Source of the DNA: JAEYFP01 sp964566545
GTDB taxonomy: Bacteria; Bacillota; Clostridia; Lachnospirales; Lachnospiraceae
DNA: 64,000 nucleotides
Assembly: GCA_964566545.1 (NCBI GenBank)
Contig: CAZMIX010000001.1
Span: 127,522-191,521, forward strand
Direction: 5' to 3'
In this document: in pieces, positions 44,528-53,287 of the stretch
How the letters are laid out: each line of letters opens with the position of its first letter
Numbering within the stretch: position 1 is the stretch's first letter
Notes under the pieces: model-generated
The model's input: the letters and a program-made list of their open reading frames with translations, nothing else
The model's database searches: none
Told to the model about the DNA's origin: nothing
Translations under genes and position numbers: made by a program

Positions 44528-45214
44528 TCATTCTCCCTTTTCACGCCCGCTCAGATACTTGGAAACTGTTCTCCTGAATATCGTCTTTTCAATCAGTGTG
44601 CTCAGATTCCTTATTTTTAAACTATTCTTTCCCTCTTTTACTAAAAAGTTTTCCTTGATCGCAATCCAAAGCTTCGCATTCATTCTGGATTTATTTTCAT
44701 AAACAAACTGCTCCTGCTTAGGAGACGGCAGCCTAGAAAATACAACATCCGGCGAAGTGCTGTTAATCTCGTTAACAATCGTATCCGGATCTCCTGTCAA
44801 ACTCTCAAACGCATACGAACCGACAATCTGCACGCCCGGTGCATTTTTCTCGAGATACTCTGTCGAGGTCTTGATTGTCTCTTCCTTTTCTGTCAAAATA
44901 AAAACCGTCCGCTTCTCCATGGACAATTTCTTAATGAATGCTGTATAAAAGCTGCTGTTCTCGACCTCCTTCAGCCGCTGGCGACTCGCCAGATTCGCAG
45001 CATATAGAATTTCCGTAGAAATAGGAATCGTCAAATCCATGGACTGAAGCCACAGCTTTAATTCCGGACTATCCTCCGCAGTTACCAATATGTCTGTGGA
45101 AAGAAAACAGATCGTATCCACTTTGGCATTCTTTAAGAACTGATCGACCATTCTCATTGCTTCCTTCGCCGAATAATCTTTCAGTTCTATACCCAGTACA
45201 CGCATATTCTTCAT
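44528..45214 (-). CDS. WecG/TagA/CpsF-like protein lacking expected catalytic residues
   Basis: A 228-residue protein with the overall fold pattern of the WecG/TagA/CpsF family, including 'RLPSPKQEQFVYEN' (162-175) matching the conserved GSPKQE segment. The two N-terminal active-site motifs differ: the usual V-N-A-E strand reads 'FLSTDIL' (37-43) and the usual D-x-x-x-P-D-G-x-G loop, which supplies the catalytic Asp, reads 'DLTIPISTEIL' (60-70) with no Asp. The arginine-bearing segment after it is also changed ('RLKEVEN'). It may bind a nucleotide sugar without transferring it. It precedes the YitT-like gene. Confidence 0.7.
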   Translation of the reverse strand: MKNMRVLGIELKDYSAKEAMRMVDQFLKNAKVDTICFLSTDILVTAEDSPELKLWLQSMDLTIPISTEILYAANLASRQRLKEVENSSFYTAFIKKLSMEKRTVFILTEKEETIKTSTEYLEKNAPGVQIVGSYAFESLTGDPDTIVNEINSTSPDVVFSRLPSPKQEQFVYENKSRMNAKLWIAIKENFLVKEGKNSLKIRNLSTLIEKTIFRRTVSKYLSGREKGE

Positions 45215-45311
45215 ATTCCGTTACCTCCGGTACACCCTGTATGCCGCTTTGCCGGTACGGTATGTACGTAAAACCTCAACACCCTATTATAGTTTATTAA
45301 GTATAGCAAGA

Positions 45312-45340
45312 TTGAATTTCACTGTCAACTGTGATAGGAT
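45312..45340 (+). promoter_or_regulatory. Promoter of the GT39-yjfB pair
   Basis: TTGAAT (45312-45317), 17-base spacer, TAGGAT (45335-45340), 31 bases before the GT39 start. The spacer contains TCAC...GTGA, a possible operator half-site pair. Confidence 0.55.
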
Positions 45341-45371
45341 GAATTGATACACTCTGCGAAATGGAGATTTT

Positions 45372-46763
45372 ATGAAAACAGTAAAAAAAGAAGCGGTGAT
45401 CGCATATTTGCTCGTGCTGGCAGGCGCGATCGTTTACATTTCCCTGACTTTCAATCAAAATGTGTGGCTCGATGAAGCCTTTACGGCTGCACTCGTTCGC
45501 ACCGATATGGCTGGCGTTTTGGAACGTTCGATGAACGATACGCTGCCGCCGCTGTACAATATTCTATTGAAAATTATGACGGATCTGTTCGGCTACCGAA
45601 TTCCGGTCATGAAGCTGACATCGATCATTCCCATGGTTCTGACTATGCTGCTTGGTGCCTCAACAATCAGGAAACGGTTTGGTTCGCTCACCTCTTACCT
45701 GTTTATTATCGCTATTGCGACAATGCCGAACATGCTGTTTTATGGCGTGGAAATCCGCATGTACAGTCTCGGTTTTTTCTTTGCGACCGCAAGCGGCGTT
45801 TATGCATATGAAGCCGTGTGCGATTCTAACAGGAAAAACTGGATTCTTTTTACGCTGTTCAGCGTTCTCGCGGGCTATTCCCATCACTTCGCGTTTGTGA
45901 CGGCAGGCTTTGTCTATTTGTTTTTACTGCTGTATTATTTCTTTTTTGAAAGGGAACACCTCAAACGTTGGTTTCTCTGCCTGCTCGCAACGATTCTTCT
46001 GTATTTCCCGTGCCTTTTGGTCACGCTGAAGCAGTTTGCGAGCGTCAGCGGTTATTTTTCCATGCCGGAGGTCACGCTTTTTGTATTTCTCAAGTATATG
46101 CGCTATCCTTACACGGTCGGTATGACCTTTGCCTCAATCGCGCTCGTGCTTTTGATGCTGCTGCTCATTCTAAAATTTGTTTTGAATAAAAACCGCAAGC
46201 GCTACGATTATTACGCTTTTTTATGCCTGATCACCTATTACGGCGTCCTCGTGTTCGGAACGGTCGTTTCCAAGCTGATGACGGCAAATATTTTTGTCGA
46301 CCGCTATCTGTTTTTTGCGACGGGCCTGATCTGGCTGTTCTTCGCGATCGAAGCCGGAACGCTTCGAAAGGATTTTATCCATCTCATCATGGCGTTTGAA
46401 ATCGCGTTAGGGATCATCGGCTACCGCAATGAATATCAGATTGAATATGCGGACGGCGTCGATACGCTGCAGACGTTTCTCAGCGCAAATGTTTCCAAAA
46501 ATGATGTGCTCTACACGCTCGAGGACTACGAAGAGCTGGCCTACTGTCTGCCCTTCTATTCGCCCGGACTTACAAACTACGAAGCGCTTTCTGATGCAGC
46601 TGCGGCTGCCTTGGCTTCCGGCGGGGCGCTCTGGTGCGCCGTCATGGACGATTATCCATATGACGGGGAGGAACTGGCGGCCTATGGTCTGCGCATGGAT
46701 TTTTCCGGGGACTTTCGATTTGACAGATATCAATTTAAGTTGTATAAATTAATTAAGGAATGA
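45372..46763 (+). CDS. GT39-type membrane glycosyltransferase
   Basis: A 463-residue polytopic protein of the protein-O-mannosyltransferase/ArnT (PMT_2) type. The first loop carries 'QNVWLDEAFTAALVR' (about 29-43), the acid pair used by the family for catalysis, and 'NDTLPPLYNILLKIM' follows; about ten to eleven helices and a C-terminal extracytoplasmic domain (about 370-463) complete it. The donor would be a polyprenyl-phosphate sugar. GGAG precedes the ATG. The next gene, 14 bases downstream, is a motility-associated protein. Confidence 0.85.
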   Translation: MKTVKKEAVIAYLLVLAGAIVYISLTFNQNVWLDEAFTAALVRTDMAGVLERSMNDTLPPLYNILLKIMTDLFGYRIPVMKLTSIIPMVLTMLLGASTIRKRFGSLTSYLFIIAIATMPNMLFYGVEIRMYSLGFFFATASGVYAYEAVCDSNRKNWILFTLFSVLAGYSHHFAFVTAGFVYLFLLLYYFFFEREHLKRWFLCLLATILLYFPCLLVTLKQFASVSGYFSMPEVTLFVFLKYMRYPYTVGMTFASIALVLLMLLLILKFVLNKNRKRYDYYAFLCLITYYGVLVFGTVVSKLMTANIFVDRYLFFATGLIWLFFAIEAGTLRKDFIHLIMAFEIALGIIGYRNEYQIEYADGVDTLQTFLSANVSKNDVLYTLEDYEELAYCLPFYSPGLTNYEALSDAAAAALASGGALWCAVMDDYPYDGEELAAYGLRMDFSGDFRFDRYQFKLYKLIKE

Positions 46764-46777
46764 AAGGGGATGAGAAT

Positions 46778-46954
46778 ATGGATATCGCAGCATTATCAAT
46801 GGCAATGGCGCAATCACAGCTTATCACGGATTTTGGCACGGGGATGCTGAGCAAATCCCTCGAAACCTTCACGGATATCGGCGAGGATTTTACAAAAATG
46901 ATGGAACAGTCGGTGAATCCCGAGCTTGGCGGAAATATCGATATTCGTTTATAG
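46778..46954 (+). CDS. YjfB-type putative motility protein
   Basis: A 58-residue protein of the YjfB family (PF14070), small proteins of flagellated Bacillota often under motility control. The family pattern 'IAALSMAMAQSQL' opens it and 'KMMEQSVNPELGGNIDIRL' closes it. The start at 46778 follows AAAGGGG. It directly follows the GT39 gene. Molecular role unknown. Confidence 0.85.
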   Translation: MDIAALSMAMAQSQLITDFGTGMLSKSLETFTDIGEDFTKMMEQSVNPELGGNIDIRL

Positions 46955-46990
46955 ATGGGATTTGCGTATGTTTACATGGAATTAGGCATG

Positions 46991-47014
46991 AATGCCGGGC
47001 TCCGTCATTTTTTT
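46991..47014 (+). terminator. Possible terminator after yjfB
   Basis: Short hairpin AATG-C-CGG / CCG-T-CATT with one mismatch followed by seven T. It lies 36 bases after the yjfB stop. The rest of 46955-47189 shows nothing recognisable. Confidence 0.45.
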
Positions 47015-47189
47015 GCGGTTAAGCGTGAGTGCAAAGATGAAAGTCCATGATTTGGGAGCAAATGGATATCCGATAAAGGCATGGAAAACGGAATATGCCA
47101 AGCCGACTGCCGCGCACATACTCTTTTCGTAACAAAGGTAAAGTTGGAAGTATGCTTGTACTGCAATTTAGCAAATGATTATACAAGAA

Positions 47190-47807
47190 CTACAAGAGGT
47201 TAATTATATTATAGCTTTCAATAATGGCTCCCGATAACATCAAAAATAAACCTATGACTATTACAGCGGCTTCCTGCTTAGATAACTTTATTTTTTTGAA
47301 AGAATTTGTATAGACATTTTTTTCGTTCTGTTTGCTTATTGCCATCCTTGCTGTAGCGCAAGTAATAAGTAGCTGTCCAGCCATCTCCCATATTCCGGCT
47401 CTGCTAAGATCAAATGTACGCATAACCCTATCCAACAATTCAGGAGGAGGTGCAAAAACAGCAGTAAAAGACCATGTTCCAAGAGTAATGCCGTTTAGTA
47501 CATATTGAGTTATAAGGCACCAGTATCCAAGCGACATGGCGGGATTCATTCTGTTTGGGAAGGGAAAGCAATTTGCTATGAAAATAAGAACGACGGATAT
47601 TATATTGAATAATAGGATTTGTAATGATGATACCAAGAGGTTCTTAGAGGTTTCCCAATCGAGCACCGAGTTCTTATTTAACAAAAATCCGTTCGGAAGA
47701 AGATAATAGCTTAAAACAGTGGCGAGATTAAAAACCAAAAAGAATAAAATAACTCCAGTAATTATTCTTATGATTAATTTTTCATTCATTATTGTACGTT
47801 TTATCAT
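47190..47807 (-). CDS. Membrane protein, possibly SpoIIM/DUF95-like
   Basis: A 205-residue protein with about five membrane helices. The order 'YVLNGITLGTWSF', 'DLSRAGIWEMAGQLLIT' and 'IGLFLMLSGAIIES' resembles the N-G-L, H-G-I-x-E and A-x-I-E motifs of the SpoIIM (stage II sporulation protein M) membrane family, but the histidine is replaced and similarity is weak. It is distinctly more AT-rich than its neighbours and has no operon partners, which suggests recent acquisition. Function is not known. Confidence 0.55.
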   Translation of the reverse strand: MIKRTIMNEKLIIRIITGVILFFLVFNLATVLSYYLLPNGFLLNKNSVLDWETSKNLLVSSLQILLFNIISVVLIFIANCFPFPNRMNPAMSLGYWCLITQYVLNGITLGTWSFTAVFAPPPELLDRVMRTFDLSRAGIWEMAGQLLITCATARMAISKQNEKNVYTNSFKKIKLSKQEAAVIVIGLFLMLSGAIIESYNIINLL

Positions 47808-48019
47808 GTTATTCTCACTTCCTTTAACGCCATAACGAATATTATCTAAATACGGTTCGTTCGTCTTTAACTTCCATAATAGTGCTTGTCAAATGGAATC
47901 CTATGAGATTGATGAAATCAGTAAATCGCGTATCGTTTTTTCACCCCTTGACAAAATGCTTTCTGCAACATGAAAATTTCCATTTCCTAATAAAATAAAA
48001 GCATATTTTTGTCCTTATT

Positions 48020-48976
48020 TCATTCAAATCCGAAGAGCCGTGCGAGCGGAGTCAATCCGAACATCATAAATAAGCATATCGCGATTCCAATCCAGCCGCT
48101 TACAGTTACAAGCCTTGTTTTCTCTGGCAGCCGTCTTGTAAATATCGCGCGCACATACTCCTCTTTTCCTTCTACTTTGCAAATTGCGATAAAAACCATC
48201 GCGGCAAGTACGGTAAAAATTATGGATAAGATCAAAAACAAGCCAAGTGCGAAGAGCTTGGAATCCAACGTCATCCCCTGCTCATAAATTTCCTCCATAT
48301 CAATTCCCATTGCCGAATACAACTTCTGTATGCCAAACAGCATGACGACGTTATGCGTATTTACAATGACATGCGCAAGAACGGACGACCAAAGACTGCC
48401 CGTTGCCTCCAAAAGCATTGCGAAGATGAATCCCAGAAAAGATGCATAGCAGAATTGGTTAAAATTCATATGCAGCAAACCGAAAAGCAAGGAAGAGAGC
48501 ACCAACGCACCTATCATCCGACCCGTCTTTTTATAGCCGTTAAAAATAATTCCACGAAAAACAAGTTCCTCACAAAGCGGTCCAAAAATCCCCATAATGA
48601 AAACCATCAAAAACACAGGCATCGAAATAATCTCATCCGAAATACCGAGCACTACATTGCTGCCAAAAAGCTGCGAAAAAACATTGATAAAGGTGATTAA
48701 CGGCATGATTAGATAAGTAAACAAAACGGTCAATCCTACAGAGGACCATTTCATTTTTTGAAACGGAAGCCACTCTGCCAAATCGCAGTTATTGATCAGT
48801 AAAAAAACAAAACCGGGGATGAGAATCGTCAACTCGCTGATCATCATCTGCACCGGCAAGCTTATTGAAAAAGAGCGCAATAACAGCATCGATAATAGTA
48901 TCGATGCTGCCAAATGCAAAAGTAAAACTGATAAAAATAAAAGATTAATCTTCTTTGATATGTGAACCATTGACAT
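48020..48976 (-). CDS. CPBP-family intramembrane metalloprotease
   Basis: A 318-residue protein with about eight membrane helices and the three CPBP (CAAX protease/bacteriocin-processing) motifs: 'CEELVFRGIIFNGY' (glutamates and arginine) near 138, 'FGLLHMNFNQF' near 166 and 'VLAHVIVNTHNVVM' near 200. Members cut membrane-anchored substrates or confer immunity to bacteriocins. No bacteriocin gene is visible nearby, so the substrate is unknown. The 77-residue gene lies six bases upstream on the same strand. Confidence 0.9.
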   Translation of the reverse strand: MSMVHISKKINLLFLSVLLLHLAASILLSMLLLRSFSISLPVQMMISELTILIPGFVFLLINNCDLAEWLPFQKMKWSSVGLTVLFTYLIMPLITFINVFSQLFGSNVVLGISDEIISMPVFLMVFIMGIFGPLCEELVFRGIIFNGYKKTGRMIGALVLSSLLFGLLHMNFNQFCYASFLGFIFAMLLEATGSLWSSVLAHVIVNTHNVVMLFGIQKLYSAMGIDMEEIYEQGMTLDSKLFALGLFLILSIIFTVLAAMVFIAICKVEGKEEYVRAIFTRRLPEKTRLVTVSGWIGIAICLFMMFGLTPLARLFGFE

Positions 48977-48982
48977 TGTCCC

Positions 48983-49216
48983 TTAGCCGTTTACCATAAA
49001 GGACACAAGCTTATCAATATCCTCCGGCTCATATGCAATAAGTTCCAGTTCGGCGATCGTGCCGTCAGAAAAAATGTTTGCCATCGAAACGTACTGGGAC
49101 AGCTTGGATTTCAAATTCAGTCTGTCGCCTTCGCCCGTAACAAGCTCCACCCTTCCCTTGCAGCTATCGATTACCTGAAAGAATTTGTCGATGTTCGTAA
49201 TGTTTTGTACCTTCAT
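48983..49216 (-). CDS. Small conserved-looking protein, 77 residues
   Basis: A 77-residue soluble protein ('NIDKFFQVIDSCKGRVELV', 'FSDGTIAELELIAYEPEDID') without a recognised domain. It lies 25 bases after ridA and six bases before the CPBP gene, on the same strand, with a GAGAGGAG-like ribosome site. The regular alternation of hydrophobic and charged residues suggests a folded alpha/beta domain. Function unknown. Confidence 0.65.
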   Translation of the reverse strand: MKVQNITNIDKFFQVIDSCKGRVELVTGEGDRLNLKSKLSQYVSMANIFSDGTIAELELIAYEPEDIDKLVSFMVNG

Positions 49217-49241
49217 TTTGATTCTCTCCTCTCATTTCCTT

Positions 49242-49622
49242 TTATTTTTTTAATGCAATTGCTTCCACTTCAATTAATACATCCTTTGGCAAACGGGCAA
49301 CCTCCACGCAGCTTCTTGCGGGAAAATCCTTTTTAAAAAAGGATGCATATACCTCGTTTACCTTCCCGAAATCATCCATATTCTTAATAAAAACCGTTGT
49401 TTTTATGATCTGCTCCATTCCACTTTCCTGCGACTCTAAAAGTGCCCTGACATTGGAAAGCGCCTGCCTTGCCTGCGCCTCGATTCCCTCCACAACCTCG
49501 CCGGTCTCCGGAATAATAGGAATCATCCCTGAGGTATAAATAACCCCATTCACCTCAATTGCCTGTGAATACGGACCAATTGCAGCCGGAGCCTCCTTTG
49601 TACTAACGACAAACTTCTCCAT
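49242..49622 (-). CDS. ridA: RidA family reactive-intermediate deaminase
   Basis: A 126-residue protein that hydrolyses reactive enamines and imines formed by PLP enzymes such as threonine dehydratase. Family marks are 'APAAIGPYSQAI' near 12, 'YTSGMIPI' near 30 and the 'PARSCVEVARLPKDVLIEVE' end, with the arginine (near 105) that binds the carboxylate. GGAGG precedes the ATG. It stands at the edge of the second assembly gap. Confidence 0.94.
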   Translation of the reverse strand: MEKFVVSTKEAPAAIGPYSQAIEVNGVIYTSGMIPIIPETGEVVEGIEAQARQALSNVRALLESQESGMEQIIKTTVFIKNMDDFGKVNEVYASFFKKDFPARSCVEVARLPKDVLIEVEAIALKK

Positions 49623-49678
49623 ATAATAAGCCTCCTTTTATCACTTAGTTTATACAATTTTCTTCAAGTTGTAAATAG

Positions 49679-49778
49679 NNNNNNNNNNNNNNNNNNNNNN
49701 NNNNNNNNNNNNNNNNNNNNNNNNNNNNNNNNNNNNNNNNNNNNNNNNNNNNNNNNNNNNNNNNNNNNNNNNNNNNNN
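49679..49778. other. 100-N assembly gap
   Basis: Unlike the first gap, the flanks do not share sequence, so real bases are missing. The gap hides the C-terminal end of cvfB and its downstream junction to ridA. Its true length is unknown. Confidence 0.9.
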
Positions 49779-50612
49779 ATCCACAATTCTGATTGACTTC
49801 TCCGTGATTTCTATGCGGTGTTCCTTATAAAGTCTGCCGACGGCCCGCTTGAACTCGTTTTTACTCATATTACATTCTCTCTTTATAACCTCCGGTGAAG
49901 CTTTGTCGTTGAAGGGGAGGACGCCGTCGAAATCTTCTATAATCTGTAAGACTCGTTCGGCATCTTTGTCCATCTGAATGTATGCTTTTTCCCGGATGCT
50001 AAGTGTGAGCTTTCCGTCTTCTTTGACTTCGGTCACGCGACCGGTTACCATGCGATTGACCCGCACGTCTCCGTATAGCTCTTTTTGCGGAATCAAAGCG
50101 GAATATTGATCATCTACTGCCACAAATGCACCGAACTGCTCACTGATCAAGTAAACGCGACCCGTCACCTGATCCCCTGCATGATACTCGGAATCTGTGC
50201 GCAGAAACTCATAGACATTCATTGTCAGGCACAGCCTGCTGCTTTTATCGATATAGAGCGCCACAAGGCACTCCTCACCTTCATTCACTTTTTTGGTCTG
50301 CTGCTTAAACGGCAAAAGCAAGTCCTTTTCCAAACCCCAGTCCATAAAAGCACCGATTTTCCCAACCTGTGCTACGGTCAGCACCGCCGTCTGCCCAAGC
50401 TGAATTTTCGGCTCCTTTATCGTCGCGATCAGCCGGTCCTCGGAATCCTTATATAGAAATACGGTCAGACGCTGCCCAATCGCAGCCTCTGTTGGCACCT
50501 GCTTTGCCGGAAGCAGCACGCGCTGTTCGTCGCCTGCCTGTTCCGAAAGATAAACGCCGTATTCCACTTTTTTTACAATTTCGAGCTCCTGTATTTTCCC
50601 CAGTTCTAACAT
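49779..50612 (-). CDS. cvfB: CvfB/YitL-type S1 RNA-binding protein, C-terminus in gap
   Basis: 278 residues are visible and the family is about 280-300 long, so only a few residues are missing. Three S1-like barrels (about 1-65, 70-135, 145-215; 'GQTAVLTVAQVGKIGAFMDW' and 'AGDQVTGRVYLISEQFGAFV') are followed by a winged helix (about 220-278; 'CNMSKNEFKRAVGRLYKEHR'). CvfB proteins bind RNA and affect virulence factor expression in staphylococci. Frame and start ('MLELGKIQELEI') are clear. Confidence 0.88.
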
Positions 50613-50681
50613 AGTCTCTCCCTAATGCCATTGCATCAAAATTGCCAAGGCATGTCTTTACTGCCCTTTCTGCCGTCTCAG

Positions 50682-51404
50682 TCATTCCAGTGCAACGACC
50701 GCATATGGTTTTCCCTCTTCATCCGCAAGCACAACAGTCTTTTCCCCGCCGTCCATAAGTATCCTCGGATAAATTGTATCGCCGAGCAGCGCGGATTTTT
50801 TATATTCGACCCTGATTTGATGAGGGCTTTTTACCTCCACCAAATCCAGCGCCAACTTCACATATTCCTGATTGTTCATATGGTGGTTCGTATCAATCTG
50901 ATGCTCGGTAACGATAATTGGCGCAGTCGATACGCCGCCATCCGCAAGCTTAATTTTCCGATCCGCATAATCCATATCAAGCTTCTCTTCCAGCTTGTAG
51001 CGTTCCAGCTCATAGCCGCCCGCCTTCGCAAATTTCCCAGTGGCCGTATCCAGATAGGCCCAGACCGAATTGGCATAGGCAAGCCTTTCCTGACGCTCAT
51101 TTAGCAGTACAAAATTTCGGTAGCCGATGAAGCTCTGAAAGCCGTACGGCCATGTTCCGATCGTCACCTTCTCGCCAAACCGGGGAATCTCCTTAATCAC
51201 GATCTGCCATGCATTAAGCACCCATGCCCGGTTATGGGATTCCAAAAAATCAAAGCCGAGCCCAATATCCTCCGACTGAAAAGTACTGCAATCCTGAAAA
51301 TAATTAATGATTCCGCTCACGGACAGTTTTTTGTCTTCATCAACCTCACTGTATCTGATCCTGCTGTCAAAGCTATACATATTACATGCATCCGTTTCTA
51401 TCAT
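50682..51404 (-). CDS. Acyl-ACP thioesterase
   Basis: A 240-residue double hot-dog thioesterase (PF01643) that releases free fatty acids from acyl-carrier protein. 'YSFDSRIRYSEVDEDKKLS' opens it and the second domain carries 'HQIDTNHHMNNQEYV' near 178, the catalytic Asp/Asn/His region. Bacterial members are common in gut Bacillota. It precedes cvfB by about 70 bases. The 190-base stretch 51405-51596 upstream shows nothing recognisable. Confidence 0.9.
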   Translation of the reverse strand: MIETDACNMYSFDSRIRYSEVDEDKKLSVSGIINYFQDCSTFQSEDIGLGFDFLESHNRAWVLNAWQIVIKEIPRFGEKVTIGTWPYGFQSFIGYRNFVLLNERQERLAYANSVWAYLDTATGKFAKAGGYELERYKLEEKLDMDYADRKIKLADGGVSTAPIIVTEHQIDTNHHMNNQEYVKLALDLVEVKSPHQIRVEYKKSALLGDTIYPRILMDGGEKTVVLADEEGKPYAVVALE

Positions 51405-51596
51405 ATTTGAAGCGCCGACGTATCAAAGCACAGACGCATCCAAAGCATTTTTCTTTCGTCAGGCTTCCTGCCGTTTATTTCCGCCCACCTGTTAATATAG
51501 CATTAATCAAGCGGCTTGTCTAACGCTTTCTCCATTATCGTTCATTACATGTTACGAATCAGTCTTCCATACCGCGAGGTGTCTTTTGAATAAAAT

Positions 51597-51983
51597 TTAC
51601 AAAAAACCAGATTCCGCGCAGTTTCCCGTCGCGACGATATCGACGCCCGTATCCGCCGCATTTTTCACGACGACGTCCCCGATATGGACCGGCGCGTTTA
51701 CAATAACGCCGCTTAACGCCTGCATACATGCAAACAGCTTGTCTTTTGGAATGTCCGACGACGTTTTTACGGACACTCTGCTCCTTACGCCGCCCGCAAC
51801 CGGCACGGACGAGGTGATCACGCGTGTCGGATTTGTAACCTCTTTTCTGGCATAGACATCCCCTCTGGGGCAGGAATTCCCTGAGACAGATAAGATCTGT
51901 CCGTCCTCAAGCTCCACCGTAACGCTGCACCCTAACGGACAATTGATGCAGGTCAGTTCCCGTTTCTCCTTGCCCATGCTCAT
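51597..51983 (-). CDS. DUF1667 protein of the glycerol-3-phosphate oxidoreductase cluster
   Basis: A 128-residue protein with four cysteines typical of DUF1667 ('LTCINCPLGCSV' and 'SGNSCPRGD'), which could hold an iron-sulfur cluster. It overlaps the FAD/NAD oxidoreductase gene by four bases. DUF1667 proteins regularly accompany GlpA-like and pyridine-nucleotide oxidoreductases in anaerobic Bacillota and may pass electrons for them. It is the last gene of the glpK operon. Confidence 0.88.
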   Translation of the reverse strand: MSMGKEKRELTCINCPLGCSVTVELEDGQILSVSGNSCPRGDVYARKEVTNPTRVITSSVPVAGGVRSRVSVKTSSDIPKDKLFACMQALSGVIVNAPVHIGDVVVKNAADTGVDIVATGNCAESGFL

Positions 51984-53287
51984 GCCTCCTCTATTTTTAC
52001 GGTAATTGTCTGTAACCCCTGCTTTGCCAAAAGCTGTCGGCGGCGAAGAAGGACCGTTTCCATCTCTCCCGGCGCGAGCACATTTTTCTTCCGGTGCACG
52101 ATCCGCTCTTCATCGAGATAAACGCTGATGTAGCTGTCCTTGTATACATTCCCGACACGAAAGCGCAGCGGAAGCGACTCCTCCATCCGTTCTGGAGAAA
52201 TCCGCGCCGGCACCGTATAGCGCACCCCGTTCCCGGCGATCATCTCAACAGACGGGGAAGGCTGTCCGGCCTGTCCCTGCTCGCGCCGTTTAAGATAGTT
52301 CGCCGCGCTCACGCCCGCAAGCGCCGATTCCTCCGACACATAATCCACGAGATCATGCACATGCAGCACATTGCCGCAAGCGAAAACGCCTTCCACCGAT
52401 GTTTCAAGACTTTCGTCGACCGACGGCCCGTTCGTCACCCGTTCCATTTTGACGCCGAGCTTTCCGGAAAGTTCATTTTCCGGAATCAGGCCCACGGAAA
52501 GCAGCAGCGTATCGCACGGAATAGATTCCTCCGTTCCTACAACCGGATTCCTGTTTTCATCCACCTTGGCGATCGTGACGCCCTTTACACGTTTCCTTCC
52601 TTCGATATCGATCACGGTATGGCTGAGCTTGAGCGGAATATCAAAATCATCCAGACACTGCACAATATTCCTTTTCAAACCGCCCGAATATGGCATCAGC
52701 TCCGCAACGAGCTTCACCGTCGCGCCCTCCAGAGTCATGCGGCGAGCCATAATCAGCCCGATATCGCCCGAGCCTAAAATGACGACCTCTTTTCCGGGCA
52801 TAAAGCCCTCCATATTGACGAGGCGCTGCGCTGTGCCCGCCGAATAGATTCCTGCCGGACGATAGCCCGGCGTATTTAAGGAGCCTCGCGCGCGCTCCCT
52901 GCAGCCCATCGCGAGGATGACCGCTTTCGCTTTGATCTGCCTAAGCCCCTTCTGCCTGCTTGTCACCGTGATGAGCTTATCGGATTCGCCCTCTTCCTCC
53001 CGCGCAGCGATATCGATCACCATCGCGTTCAGCTCACAGGCGATCTGTTTTTCAGCCGCCAGCGCAATAAACCGCTGCGCGTATTCCGGCCCGGTCAGCT
53101 CTTCCTTAAACGTATGCAGTCCAAACCCGTTGTGAATGCATTGATTCAAAATACCGCCAAGCTCTTTGTCCCGTTCTAATATCAAAATATCGGTGATTCC
53201 GTTTTCCTTTGCCGATACGGCTGCCGCAAGTCCGGCCGGGCCGCCGCCGATGATGACCAGATCATGGTTTTCGACGTATTCCCTCAT
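51980..53287 (-). CDS. FAD/NAD(P)-dependent oxidoreductase
   Basis: A 435-residue flavoprotein: 'DLVIIGGGPAGLAAAVSA' binds FAD, 'EVVILGSGDIGLIMARRM' near 160 is the second Rossmann motif for NAD(P), and 'GVFACGNVLHVHDLVD' near 300 is the FAD-binding end motif. No redox-active CxxC disulfide is seen. The start at 53287 overlaps the GlpA-like stop (ATGA) and follows GGAGG; a longer frame would run inside that gene. It probably takes electrons from the GlpA-like protein and gives them to NAD or a quinone-free carrier. Confidence 0.9.
   Translation of the reverse strand: MREYVENHDLVIIGGGPAGLAAAVSAKENGITDILILERDKELGGILNQCIHNGFGLHTFKEELTGPEYAQRFIALAAEKQIACELNAMVIDIAAREEEGESDKLITVTSRQKGLRQIKAKAVILAMGCRERARGSLNTPGYRPAGIYSAGTAQRLVNMEGFMPGKEVVILGSGDIGLIMARRMTLEGATVKLVAELMPYSGGLKRNIVQCLDDFDIPLKLSHTVIDIEGRKRVKGVTIAKVDENRNPVVGTEESIPCDTLLLSVGLIPENELSGKLGVKMERVTNGPSVDESLETSVEGVFACGNVLHVHDLVDYVSEESALAGVSAANYLKRREQGQAGQPSPSVEMIAGNGVRYTVPARISPERMEESLPLRFRVGNVYKDSYISVYLDEERIVHRKKNVLAPGEMETVLLRRRQLLAKQGLQTITVKIEEA

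Noticed and set aside
47893..47973. A 26-codon frame between the SpoIIM-like and CPBP genes, possibly a gene remnant
   Set aside because: Too short, no ribosome site, and no family recognised; the 210-base interval is otherwise featureless.
49679..49778. The second N gap as a contig-overlap artefact like the first
   Set aside because: The sequences on its two sides are not alike, so bases are really missing.
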